DNA of 64,000 nt from Teratosphaeria epicoccoides (Eukaryota > Ascomycota > Dothideomycetes > Mycosphaerellales > Teratosphaeriaceae), in assembly GCA_021401465.1 (NCBI GenBank), contig JADDMT010000043.1:186001-250000 (forward strand), given 5' to 3'. Below the pieces are notes generated by a model that had not been told where the DNA came from, did no database searches, and saw only the letters and a program-made list of their open reading frames with translations. The translations under genes were made by a program, and so were the position numbers. Positions 1-10,035 of the stretch are shown in pieces. The first letter of the stretch is position 1. Each line of letters opens with the position of its first letter.

Positions 1-241
1 TCTATTAGACTAGGATGTCTCCTATATCTTTAGGAACACTAAGATACCCTTATAGCTTAAACGCATTTAACTTATGTTATTAACTTACTAACTAGAATTC
101 AACCTTTATTCCTTTTAGATTACATTGTTCCTGTTTACTATTACCTCTCTAAAGAATAGTTACCTATGTGACTTAACTATCCCTCCTTAGGCTTAGTTAA
201 TTACAAGGATAATAACACTTTAAACGCCCTTAGGATAAGTG
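1..241 (+). repeat. Family B LTR, right part, plus leader
   Basis: Positions 1-217 match the right half of the family B LTR at 12831-13290 (shared blocks such as TTTAGGAACACTAAGAT and CCTCTCTAAAGAA) and end in the same ...AACA. Positions 218-241 repeat the leader that follows that LTR (CTTTAAACGCCCTTAGGA). The element starts left of the window. Its leader is interrupted by element A1 and seems to resume at 8420. Confidence 0.8.
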
Positions 242-601
242 TAATACAGTTAATACTAGGGGGCTATTAGAGCTGCATAGGTTCTAATGCCTGCCCTTAG
301 CATGTAGTGACCCTACTACATATAGTAAGGGGGTCCTTTGTACATATGTTAGCTTGTATGTCATCTAAGTAGGATTAATGCTTGACATAGGATACACTTA
401 CGTCACTAACCCTACAGTACCCCTACAGGGTTAGGCTCAGACATGCTTTCCCTAATTAAGGGGCATTAGGGGTTATAAGTACCTTTAGCGCTACCTCTAT
501 AATAAGCAGAAAGTAGCGCTATCTTGTACCTATTAAAAGGTCGGATTACTCTGTCATACTACAAGATATTTCTATATTATATAGTATATACATCTATATT
601 A
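242..601 (+). repeat. 5' LTR of A1
   Basis: 360 bp, the same length as its partner at 8055-8414 and nearly identical to it; also shared with 57981-58340 and, inverted, with 26056-26433 and 33674-34064. It contains a short GC-rich internal motif (CCCTACAGGGTTAGG) that is present twice in the longer A2 LTRs. Confidence 0.93.
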
Positions 602-875
602 GTTCTGCTTTCTCCTTCCTGCTTTGTAGTCTAGCAGAGAATACTACAATATGTCTAGAGTACTACAAACTTAGAACTAACGTGTAGTAAGTACTATCCT
701 AAGTGCCTATAATAGCGAAGCTAGCCTAAGTAACTAGCCTGTAGGAGTACCCCCTACAAGCGACACTACATTAAGTGACAGTTCTGCTAGAGGCTAATTA
801 CGTAGCAGATAAGGCAATAGATCCCCTATATAGGGACTATAGCTAACCCTAACTATTAACCTAGCCCTTGTAGCC

Positions 876-3800
876 ATGATTGTTAATTAGGTCGCGAACT
901 ACCTTACAAACTAGAGCTAGAGCCGTATCCCTTCTAGTAGCGACAACGGCGAGGACGACAAAGACGTTGCTATAAGTAGTACTAATAAACTAGCGGACGA
1001 AGAAATCTAGCAAGATTTTATGCTAGGGACCTATAAAGACAATATACTAGTAGGTATAGACTCTCCGCATGTGCCTACAAATCTAGTACCTGAATTTAGG
1101 GCTATAGTAGGCTAACTAGGAGGTAGTCTTAACGCACGTAACCTAAAGCCGTTTAAGGGAGACACCTTAAAGGAGGCCCGAACTTTCTTGTAGGCATGTA
1201 AGGTAGTTTTTATGCTTAACCTACACGGATATTCTACAGAGAGTAAATAGGTTACCTTTAGTATAATATAGCCTAAAGAGGATAAGGAACCTCGTAACAA
1301 TTAGCATGAGTAGTATGACCTTATATAGGTTAACAACAGAACGTATACATAGGTAGACTTTCGCTAGTTCTATGTTAACTAGGTCAAGGATCTAGGGAAC
1401 TATGCCCTTACTATGTCTGTCAAGTATAAGAAGGCTAAGCAGGGGAAGAGACAAACAACCTCTAGCTTTGCTACCTACCTTACTACGCTCGAGAGACAGA
1501 TGCTACCCTATACTAAGACGTAACGTATATAGTACCTACTTGTCAAACTTAATAACAATCTTCAGAACATAACATAATCATGACTTTTCATGAACTTCTG
1601 ACAACTCGGCAAGACCTCATGTCCCTTACGACATGTATGGAGATTACCTTGAAGCGAAATAGAAAATTAGGCAGCAAGGACAATAAGCGTTTAAGCCCTA
1701 AGGACCTACTAAAGGGCCGCTATTACAAGCGCCCTAAGGGTCACGTCTAACGCGGTAGTTTATTCTAGAGGAGTAAGCCCTCTAAGCCTAAAGATAGTAG
1801 CAAGAAGCCTCTAAGCAGCTACTACATCTGTAGAGCGAGGGACTACTAGGCGGCTCGCTATCCTAAATGAAGTAATAGGAAGAAGGTAAGCAAGGTGTCT
1901 GAAACCTCCCTAGAGGGGAGGCAAAAGAAGGACAAGCCTAAGACAACCGAATAGCTACTACAGGTATCTAAGCTGTCTGTTACTAATAGTGTAGACTTGT
2001 GGCCTACCTAGCGCCTATCCGGTACGGTCTAAGTTAATAGCTCGCTTAAGCTAGTAGACTATATGTTAGATGACCTTGCAGAGGTTAATGTGATACCCTA
2101 GCGGGTAATTGTACGGCTTAGTTTAAAGCTGATCCTAGGAGCCCTGCTACCTACTATGAAGTCCTTTTAAGGCAAAGGCATAGCGGCTTAAGGCGCGTAT
2201 AACATGCGCCTCTAACTCGCAGACTCCTTAGGAGAAGTACGCGAGACTAACGAAGGCTTCTACCCTAAAGACGTTCCTAATAAGGAGCTCCTACTCGGCC
2301 GCCCTTAGCGCTACAAGTAGGGAGTCGTTGTTAATAGAGCTACTAACAATTAGTTCTATGGCTCTATAGGCGAAGTTCTTATAGTAAGGATATGTGACGC
2401 ATATAGCTTCTACAAGGACATAAAGAAGGTCTAATGTGTATATGTAGTCCGCATATAGAACGTTAAGGAAGATGTTACCCTTCTGCCTAAGTTAGAGGAA
2501 TACGCCGATATTTTCGACGTAGAGGCTACGGCCTATACCTAGGCCCTAGACGCAGAGTATGCGATTAACCTTAAGGAGGGTTATAATCCTCTACATTAAC
2601 CTCTGTATCCTATGTTAGAATCGTAGCTCGAAACACTTCGAGACTACCTCTACAAGGTGTAAAAGAACGCGTAGATCCGACGAAGCGACAGCAAGGCTAG
2701 AGCGTTAGTAATGTTCGTCCTAAAGAAGGACAACATACTCTGCCTATACGTTAACTATAGGGGCCTTAATGTAGTGACTTAGAAAAACTGCTACCCCCTA
2801 CTACTTATTAGCGAGACGCTTGACTGCCTTAGTCGCGCTACTATCTTCTTGTCAATCGACTTGAAGGATGCCTACTACTAGATACTAATCCGAAAGGGCA
2901 ACAAGTAGAAGACTATGTTCTAAACGTAGTATAGACACTTCAAGTATATAGTGATGCCGTTTAGCTTAACTAACGTACTAGTAACATTCTAAGCGTATAT
3001 TAACTAGGCCCTGTCTAGCCTTGTTAATACCTGCTACATAGTATACTTAGACGATATACTAGTCTACTCTAACTTAAAGGAGGAGCATATTTAGCATCTA
3101 AAGATAGTACTTAAATAGCTCTATAAGTTCGCTCTGTATGCGAACCTAAAGAAGTGCTTATTCCTAACAGACAGGATTAAGTTTCTTAGATACATGGTTT
3201 CTACAGAAGGAGTCATCATAGATAACTAAAGGGTGTCTGTAATCGCGGAGTAGCTATAGCTAACTACCCTCTAAGAAGTGTAGGTGTTTCTAGGACTTAC
3301 TAACTTCTACTACAGATTCATACGATCCTATTCGAAGATCGTAGCTCCTCTCACGGCTCTCGTAAAGGGCGCGATTCAAGGTAAAAAGCTAGGGATAGTG
3401 CCTTAGGAGGAGGCTTAGAGTAAGGCTTTCTCTAAACTTAAAGCAGCTTTTTAAACTACGCCTATACTTTAGTACTTTGACCTTACTACGAAGATCCGAA
3501 AAGAGACTAATACTTCAAAATTTGCAATAGCCGTAATTATATCGTAGCTCTAGTCGCACGAAGGTAGTACGCAATAGTACCTAATTACCTTCTAGTCGCG
3601 GAAGATGCAGGGCGCTAAGCTTAACTACGAGACTTATAACTAAGAGCTTTTAGCTATTGTTGACGGCTTTAAGGAGTACTAACACTACCTCGAAGGCGTA
3701 GCGTACCCTATTAAGGTGCTTACTAACTATAACAACCTTCGCAGCTTTATAGGTATAAAGCAGCTAAGTAGTTAGCAAGCTAGGTAGGCGACTTTCCTCG

Positions 3801-5611
3801 CTAGCTTTAACTTCGTTATCTAGCATTGTTCTAGAAAGACAAATCCGGCTAATAGTCCTTTGTAACGACTAGACTATAATACTAGGGAGCAGGGTAACTA
3901 ATAGCTTCTTCCTACGCTATAAATGAAGCTTGTAGTTTAGGGTAGCGATCTGTCATTAGCTTCTCTTATAGGTTGACTACAGGTCTAATAGGGCCTCATA
4001 GCCTCTACTAGAGACAAACCCTCCTATCTAGCGGTTATGGCGACTATGTCTAGCTTGATCTATGTAGTAGTTAATTAGCTTATATGTAGTAAGCATGCGA
4101 TATCTAAAGAACCCTTTAAAGAAGTCTCGAAACTTGTTTAGTAGTTACAAGAGCAAGAACTAGAGTTAATTAACGAGGGTGTAGCCCTCTAGGATACCGC
4201 AGGCAGTCTGAAGTACTAGACCAAGTCTAGCGACTTGTAGTACTTTGATAATAGGCTCTACGTACCTGCTAACTACGTACTCTGTTCATAGCTCCTCTGT
4301 ATTCATCATGACAATAAACTTGCGGGTTATTTTGGCGTAGAGAAGGCAAACGTGCTTCTTAAACGCAAATACTAGTAGCCGACGCTAGAACAGGATGTCT
4401 CTGACTATGTCAAATCCTGCTAGACATGCTAGATTAGCAAATCTCGGCACTATTTCCCCTATAGCGATGCTTAGGCACTCCTACTACTAGAGAGACTATA
4501 GCAAGACTTGACTATAGATTTCATTACTAATTTGCCGCTAGTAATATAGAGAGGCGATGTAGTTAATACTGTCCTTATCTAATACTCGAAGATAAATGTC
4601 TTTATCCTATGTACAAAAAAGTGCATAAGTAGCAAGCTTATATGACTAATTTGCGACGAAGTCATATAGCGCTTTAGTGTCTCCCGAAGTATTCTATTAG
4701 ATCGAGGTTCTGTCTTTACTAGTAAATACTAGCAAGAATTTGTGTTTAAGGCGCGTGTTAAGTACTACCTAAGTATAGCATTCTATCTACAGACTAATAG
4801 TTAGACTTAACGTATGAACTAGGCTCTTAAGTAGTACCGTTAGTGCTACTACGCTAAGAACCAGGATGCCTAGGCCGACATAATTCCTATAGCGGAATTT
4901 GTAGTTAATAATAGCGTGCATGCTACTATACGCATGTTGCTATTTTAGATTCTTTATAGCTTTAATCCGGAAATACACCTAGAACTGCCTTAGGACAAGT
5001 CTTCTAAGGAGAGGGTGCTAGCTGCCGCGGAATTAGCGTGGCGTATACGCGAGGTACATTCAGTGCTAATAGAACACTAGAAAAAGGCCTCAGAATCCCA
5101 GATTAAACATAATAACGCCTGTGCTAAACCGATGTAGTACGTAGTTAGTACGAAGGAATTACTGTTAACGAAGAATCTTAAGCTGAAACTTCTAAGTAAG
5201 AAGATGACGCTAAGGTTCGTCAGACCCTTCTAGATACGCGGCATAATAGGCTCGTAGGCATACTAGCTATCGTTACTATCGTCGTATTATGTACATAATG
5301 TCTTCTATGTATCTCTACTAAATCTATAGGTATAGCGCGAGGGCGAAGAGCCTGTAGACCTGATGCTAGTAGCAGAAGAGAACGAAGAGTAGGAAGTCGA
5401 GGGTATTAAGGACAGTATGTAGCGTAAAGGCGTAATGTACTATCTAGTGAAGTAGAAAGGATACCTACTTAAGTACACATAATTAGTTCTAGCTAAAGAC
5501 TACAAGAACGCTCTAGAAGCTATTCGTGAATTCGAAGAGCAGAGGAGGCGTAAGCAGGGCTTAAGAAGGTCGATTCGTAGGAATATAAGAGTTTTAGAGT
5601 AGAGTTCTTAA
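876..5611 (+). pseudogene. RIP-degraded gag-pol polyprotein of A1
   Basis: Read through RIP-type stops, this is one gag-pol gene. It has a Gag core with KPFKGDTLKEAR near 1150, a CCHC knuckle near 1815-1860 (CYICRARD context in the sister copy), and a region after Gag where the protease should be, without a clear DTG/DSG. Reverse transcriptase with YIVYLDDILVYS lies near 3035-3075. RNase H, integrase with an H-H-C-C zinc region (HHDNKL near 4308, CQTCQI near 4420) and a C-terminal chromodomain near 5390-5550 follow. Small indels break the frame that is intact in A3. The likely start is ATG at 876. Closest known type: single-ORF fungal chromoviruses. Confidence 0.9.
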
Positions 5612-6382
5612 CATGTGTATGTAGCGCATAAAGCGCGAAGTAACAATAAGAAACAAACGCCCTACTTATACATCATTAATGCCTAAAGGTACACCTAGAA
5701 TAAACCTAAGGAGAACAAGAGACATACTTAGATTAGCTTCGTAGCTAATGCTTAGCGACTACTAGTTAAGGGCTTCCTGACTAAACCTAAAGTAGGAGAG
5801 TCTTTCTTGTTATAGTCTGCTAAGGACTACCTACCTACACGGGGTCTACTAAATACCCTGAGGCAACTAGGAGTAACAGGAGTAGTAACGCTACAAAGAG
5901 AGGCTAGCATCTTCTTCTTTAGTAGGTTGCAAGGGAGCTTGTCTTTAGAGCCTATAGTAGCTAGAGAGCTAGCGACAGCCTTACCGCGCCTAGTTACGAC
6001 AACTACCTCCTCCTCATCCTTAGCATTAGAAGGCAAATAGACTCGGGCGCGCTTGCGGCTGTTACGCTCGGCCCTTAAGATTATCTTGCACTTCTTGACA
6101 TAAGTGTTAACTACATCATTAGACTTAGTGTCCCTCTTAGGCGTAACTAGTGCGGTAACACTATAGCGCGAAGGGATCACGTTAGGACCGAAGGTATCCT
6201 AGACGTTGTCATCCTCCTTATCCTCAAAGATCTAGCCTAGAGGCTTGTACCTTAGCATCTTAGCGGACTTAGTGCGGATCGCAAGCAGGGAAGGTTCGGC
6301 TTCCTTGTCGCTAACCTTAATTTTAGCCCTAGCCTTCTTCTTCTTCTTAGATAGTAGCGTTAAGGTAGCGTAGGCGGCGGCG

Positions 6383-6433
6383 CTACAATGTGTTAGCTAT
6401 ACGCACGCGACAGGATTCGAGTAAGTAACTTAC
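6383..6433 (-). other. Intron 2 of the A1 antisense gene
   Basis: 51 nt, GTAAGT donor, GCTAACA branch site 11 nt before the TTGTAG acceptor. In A2 the matching interval 27827-27877 has GTAAGT and TACTAACA. The length is a multiple of three, so retention would not shift the frame. The classical signals and their conservation favour an intron. Confidence 0.7.
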
Positions 6434-7084
6434 GGCTTAGTCCTAAGGACCGGCTTAGAGGCAGGCTGCCTCTCGGTATAGCGCTAGGGCGTGGCCTTAG
6501 CGACAGGAACAGTGAATTGCTTGATAACCTTCTTACAGATTATCTAGGTCTCGAAGTCATTATTAATAGAGGCAAGGGCCCCGAGTTGCTAACACTAACG
6601 GCTAGTCGGATATTTCTTAACGCTAACGTTAGCCTAGTAGAGAAAGTTAGCATTTATACTTAGAGGGTACCCGTACTATATGCGTACTATAGCGAAGGTC
6701 TCGACCCTAATATTTAGTACCTTCAAGATCTTCTAGACTAAGTCTGCGATTAGACCTAGATAAACGTTTTTGCCTGTTAGTAGAGAGTCGAAGCGAACAC
6801 TGCCGTAAGAACAGTTAGGAGTTATGGTAAAGCACGAGAGGGCGCTAAGCAGGTAGGCGAGTACCTTGTAGTACTTAGCCTGTAGCCTATTAATAGTCAG
6901 AGGACCTTTAGTAACCCCCTTGTTACGCGTGCTCTAGAAGTCATGGATGTTATAGCAGAGCTAGTTATACTCGCTATACACCTCTTTAGGGAGGTCTTGG
7001 CATTTTTGATGCTTGCTATTATAGTTGACATAATTGTAGTAGACACTACCCTCATTAAATCTGCTGACGTAGATCTTAGCAACG

Positions 7085-7133
7085 CTTTAGTTAGTCTAAG
7101 CTACACATACCTCGCAGGTAGGGGACAACTTAC
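7085..7133 (-). other. Intron 1 of the A1 antisense gene
   Basis: 49 nt with a perfect GTAAGT donor, a CTAAC branch site and an AAG acceptor. The A2 copy has the same 49-nt intron at 27353-27401 (GTAAGG, TACTAAC). Removing it joins the frame starting at ATG 7186 to the downstream frame. Confidence 0.65.
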
Positions 7134-7410
7134 TAACACGCAGAGGAGAGATGTGTGCAGCTTAGCTACTAAGGTTGTTAAGGCATTATCGACATAAGCG
7201 ACGATCGCGGGCAGAGCAAGTAGTGTTAAATTTAGTCTGTAGCATATAAGCTATTATTACTAAGGTAAGTTAATTAATCTTGATTAATTGATTAAAGAAG
7301 AAGAAGCTCTAGTTTAGACCTACAGACATGGCAAGGCGCAGGCTAAGCGAAATAAAAGCGGAGGTTAGTGTTAGTGTTTTAGAACAGGAGGTTTAGGGAA
7401 GCGACGAGGT

Positions 7411-7417
7411 TTTTATA
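7411..7417 (-). promoter_or_regulatory. TATA box for the A1 antisense gene
   Basis: TATAAAA on the minus strand, 231 nt upstream of ATG 7186. The same box lies 233 nt upstream in A2 (27067-27073) and 226 nt upstream in the broken copy (25411-25417). Conserved placement in three copies supports an internal promoter reading away from the 3' LTR. Confidence 0.6.
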
Positions 7418-8054
7418 CCCGCTAGCTAGCCCCTCTGTTACCTACCGCAACTGTTAAGCTAGTAACTTAAACTACATGCGTAGAGTACCTACCTTTAGTT
7501 AACTTACAAGGGGACTAAATAATGCAAGAACAGATAACACAGCTGTCACGCATGTGCGCTAACTGTACTCATGCTAGTCTACTAGCATGAAAATGTGACG
7601 AGACCCGCGCTAGGAGTACGCTCCTGCTATTTTAAGCGGTACGCGTAGAGCGTCCGCGTACATTCCTACTACCCCTAAGGTTCTGCGACATATTCTTCAT
7701 AGTCATGACTAAATAGGGACAGCTAAGCTACTTAGCGAGGCTAGCGCGTATACTTGCCCTACAATTTCAAAGATTAACTAAAGTATGTACTTGTAGTTTC
7801 CTGATATCTTGATCTGCATGTAAAGCAAAGGTGTCGCGAAACTGCCTGACATGTGACAGATTAAAACCCGCCTAAGTTAGCAACCTCCGCCCTGTACTTA
7901 CTACGAAGGAGTTAAGGTATACGTATAACACATGTTACGTAGGCTATATACCTATTTACTCTTGTATAGTATAAGCGTGCTATATTACGTACCCTATATA
8001 TTCCGCGCGTATTACTTAGTAAGGCTAGGGACATCCTCATAAGAGGAGGGGTAG
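7418..8054. other. Non-coding 3' region of A1
   Basis: Between the antisense TATA box and the 3' LTR. No frame stands out on either strand. The block is conserved in the same place in A2 (26434-27066, inverted) and in 25418-26047, so it belongs to the element. It ends with the polypurine tract at 8041-8054. Confidence 0.7.
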
Positions 8055-8414
8055 TAATACAGTTAATACTAGGGGGCTATTAGAGCCGCATAGGTTCTGA
8101 TGCCTGCCCTTAGCATGTAGTTACCCTACTACACATAGTAAGGGGGTCCTTCGTACATACGTTAGCTTGTATGTTATCTAAGTAGGATTAATGCTTGACG
8201 TAGGATGCCCCTATGTCGCTAACCCTACGGTACCCCTGCAGGGTTAGGCTTAGACATGCTTTCCCTAATTAAGGGGCGTTAGGGGTTATAAGCACCTTTA
8301 GCGCTACCTCTGTAATAAGCAGAAAGTAGTACTATCTTGTACCTATTAAAAGGTCGGATTACTCTGTTACACTACGAGATATTTCTATATCATATAGCAT
8401 ATACATCTATATTA
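8055..8414 (+). repeat. 3' LTR of A1
   Basis: 360 bp, partner of 242-601, preceded by a polypurine tract and followed by the AAGTG target duplication. Confidence 0.93.
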
Positions 8415-8419
8415 AAGTG

Positions 8420-9180
8420 CTACATAGCAAACTAGAAGGGGAACTCCCGCCCTAAGCAATGTAGGAAACTCTTGCTAACAATCTAGTACCTCTTAGTTAG
8501 CTATTAACGCACTTGCTAACCATGCTAAGGAAGACTCCCTTAAGATTAGCAAGCTAGACTACTACTATAGTAACTAAGACAAGTTTAACATCTAGCTTAC
8601 CTAAATAGACATGTACTTTAAACTTGACAAAATAGGTAATGTATAGAAACCTCTCTTTATAACAACCTTTATGTAAGGAAGAGCTTAGCACTAGATCAAA
8701 CCCTTTCTTAGGAACTACTTAGACAACAAGGAAGATTTGAGTAGAATCTTTCGATCCTAGAACTATTTAAAGAATGCGATGAAGACAGTTTAGAGAGTCT
8801 CAAATGAAATGTTAGCTATAGTTTAAGTTATTTAGCACATTACCTAGAAGATGTTAGCAGCTAAGTATACGGCCAAATTCTAGGAGTACGTTTTTAATTA
8901 AGGTCTTACATATAGGCAATAGATTTACGCATAGGAAGTAGCTACAGAATGAATATATTATGTCAGGTATTAAATATATAACGAACGTAATAGATAGAAG
9001 AGAAGAGGTAAAAATTCTTCTCTTCCTAGCTAGGGTCATATATCCCTTAACCTCTAACCTAAGTCAGAGAGGTTAGAGTTAGGGTCCTGCCTGACTCTAA
9101 CTCCTACTAATTCAGTGCGGCTAGTATGTGACTACCTATCACATTTCAACACTCCTACTTAGACACATACTAGTGTATCT
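8420..9180 (+). pseudogene. Family B-like gag fragment
   Basis: The leader and Gag N-terminal half resemble 13310-13790. The translated text shows the shared order of a KPFLR-type motif, a SNEMLA/SNEV block and a HITQK...AKFQEY block, with many TAG/TAA in frame. Similarity fades near 8890. The stretch 9010-9180 contains imperfect inverted copies of a CTCTAACC/GGTTAGAG motif and nothing codable. It is the continuation of the family B element whose LTR is at 1-217, after removal of A1. Confidence 0.6.
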
Positions 9181-10035
9181 AGCGGCTTTTAGCTATTATT
9201 AACAGCTTTAAGGAGTTCTAACACTACCTTAAAGGCATAGCGTACCCTATAGAGGTACTTACGAACTATAATAATCTCCATAGCTTTATAGGCGTGAAGT
9301 AGCTAAATAGTTAGTAAGCAAGGTAGGCGACATTCCTTACTAGCTTTAACTTTGTTATCTAGTATTACTCAGGTAAGACAAACCTAGCTAATAGATCTTT
9401 GCGACAACTAGACTATAATACTAGGGAGTAGGGCAACTAATAGCTACGCCCTACGCTACAGACTAAGCTTGTAGTTTAGGGAGGCAACCTGCTACTAGCT
9501 CCCCTAGTAGGCTAGCTGTAGGCCTAACAGGGCCTACTAGCTCTTTCTAGCGACAAACCCTTATACCTAGCAATTATAGCAAACATGTCTAGCTCTAGCC
9601 ATGTAGTAGTTAATTAGCTTACCTATAGTAAGCAGGTAATAGCTAAAGAACACTTTTACAGAAGTCTTAAGACTTATTTAGCGGTTACAAGAGTAAGAAC
9701 TAGAGTTAATTAATTAGGGTGTAGCCCTCTAGGATACTATAGGTAGTCTAAAGTACTAGATTAAGTCAGGCGACTTGTAGTACTTTAATAATAGGCTCTA
9801 CGCGCCTACTAACTATATACTCTGTTTGTAGCTCCTACGCATTTATCATAATAATGAACTTGTAGGCTACTTTAGCGCAGAGAAGACAAAGGTGCTTCTT
9901 AAGCACAAATATTAGTAGCTAATACTAGAACAGGATGTTCTTAACTATGTTAAGACCTACTAGACATGTTAGATTAGTAAATCTTGGCGCTATTACCCCT
10001 ATAGTAATACGTAGGCGCTCCTACTACTAGAGAGA
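9181..10035 (+). pseudogene. Family A pol fragment (RNase H to integrase zinc region)
   Basis: Collinear with A1 at about 3645-4495: the RNase H end, the linker and the H-H-C-C region up to ATTACCCCTATAGTAA. It is embedded between two family B gag fragments with no LTR, so it is a truncated insertion or a recombination product. Boundaries are approximate. Confidence 0.75.

Larger units (their letters stand above)
5827..7186 (-). pseudogene. Antisense spliced accessory gene of A1 (Cys-motif basic protein)
   Basis: This gene lies opposite to gag-pol and tail to tail with it. From ATG at 7186 the sequence gives 420 codons once two introns are removed: 7085-7133 (49 nt, GTAAGT...GACTAACTAAAG) and 6383-6433 (51 nt, GTAAGT...GCTAACACATTGTAG). 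Only RIP-type stops then interrupt the frame; the TAG at 5827-5829 is shared by the copies. The protein has an N-terminal Cys motif (NSKHQKC, LPKEVYS near residues 35-55), a mid Lys cluster (SKKKKKARAK) and RNSRKRARV, both resembling nuclear localisation signals. Homologous copies lie at 27300-28436, 24441-25191 and from 63570. I do not recognise the family. A gag-like or nucleic-acid-binding role is only a guess from composition. Confidence 0.72.
242..8414 (+). mobile_element. Complete Ty3/Gypsy LTR retrotransposon A1 (family A)
   Basis: This is an 8173-bp element with two 360-bp LTRs (242-601 and 8055-8414) and a perfect 5-bp target duplication AAGTG at 237-241 and 8415-8419. Order inside: leader, gag-pol (sense), convergent antisense accessory gene, polypurine tract (8041-8054, AAGAGGAGGGG), 3' LTR. 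It is inserted in the leader of a family B element. LTR ends read TAATACAG...ATATTA; less mutated copies begin TGATACGG, so the TG end has been changed by RIP. All coding parts carry many TAG/TAA codons at expected Gln/Trp positions, so this copy is dead. Confidence 0.95.

Noticed and set aside
6943..7197. 84-codon plus-strand open frame
   Set aside because: It is the shadow of the antisense gene's Cys-motif region and is not open in the other copies.
7187..7329. Extension of the A1 antisense protein upstream to ATG 7329 in the unspliced frame
   Set aside because: The interval has different non-triplet lengths in three copies, and the frame would have to read through a GTAAGT-CTAAC intron.
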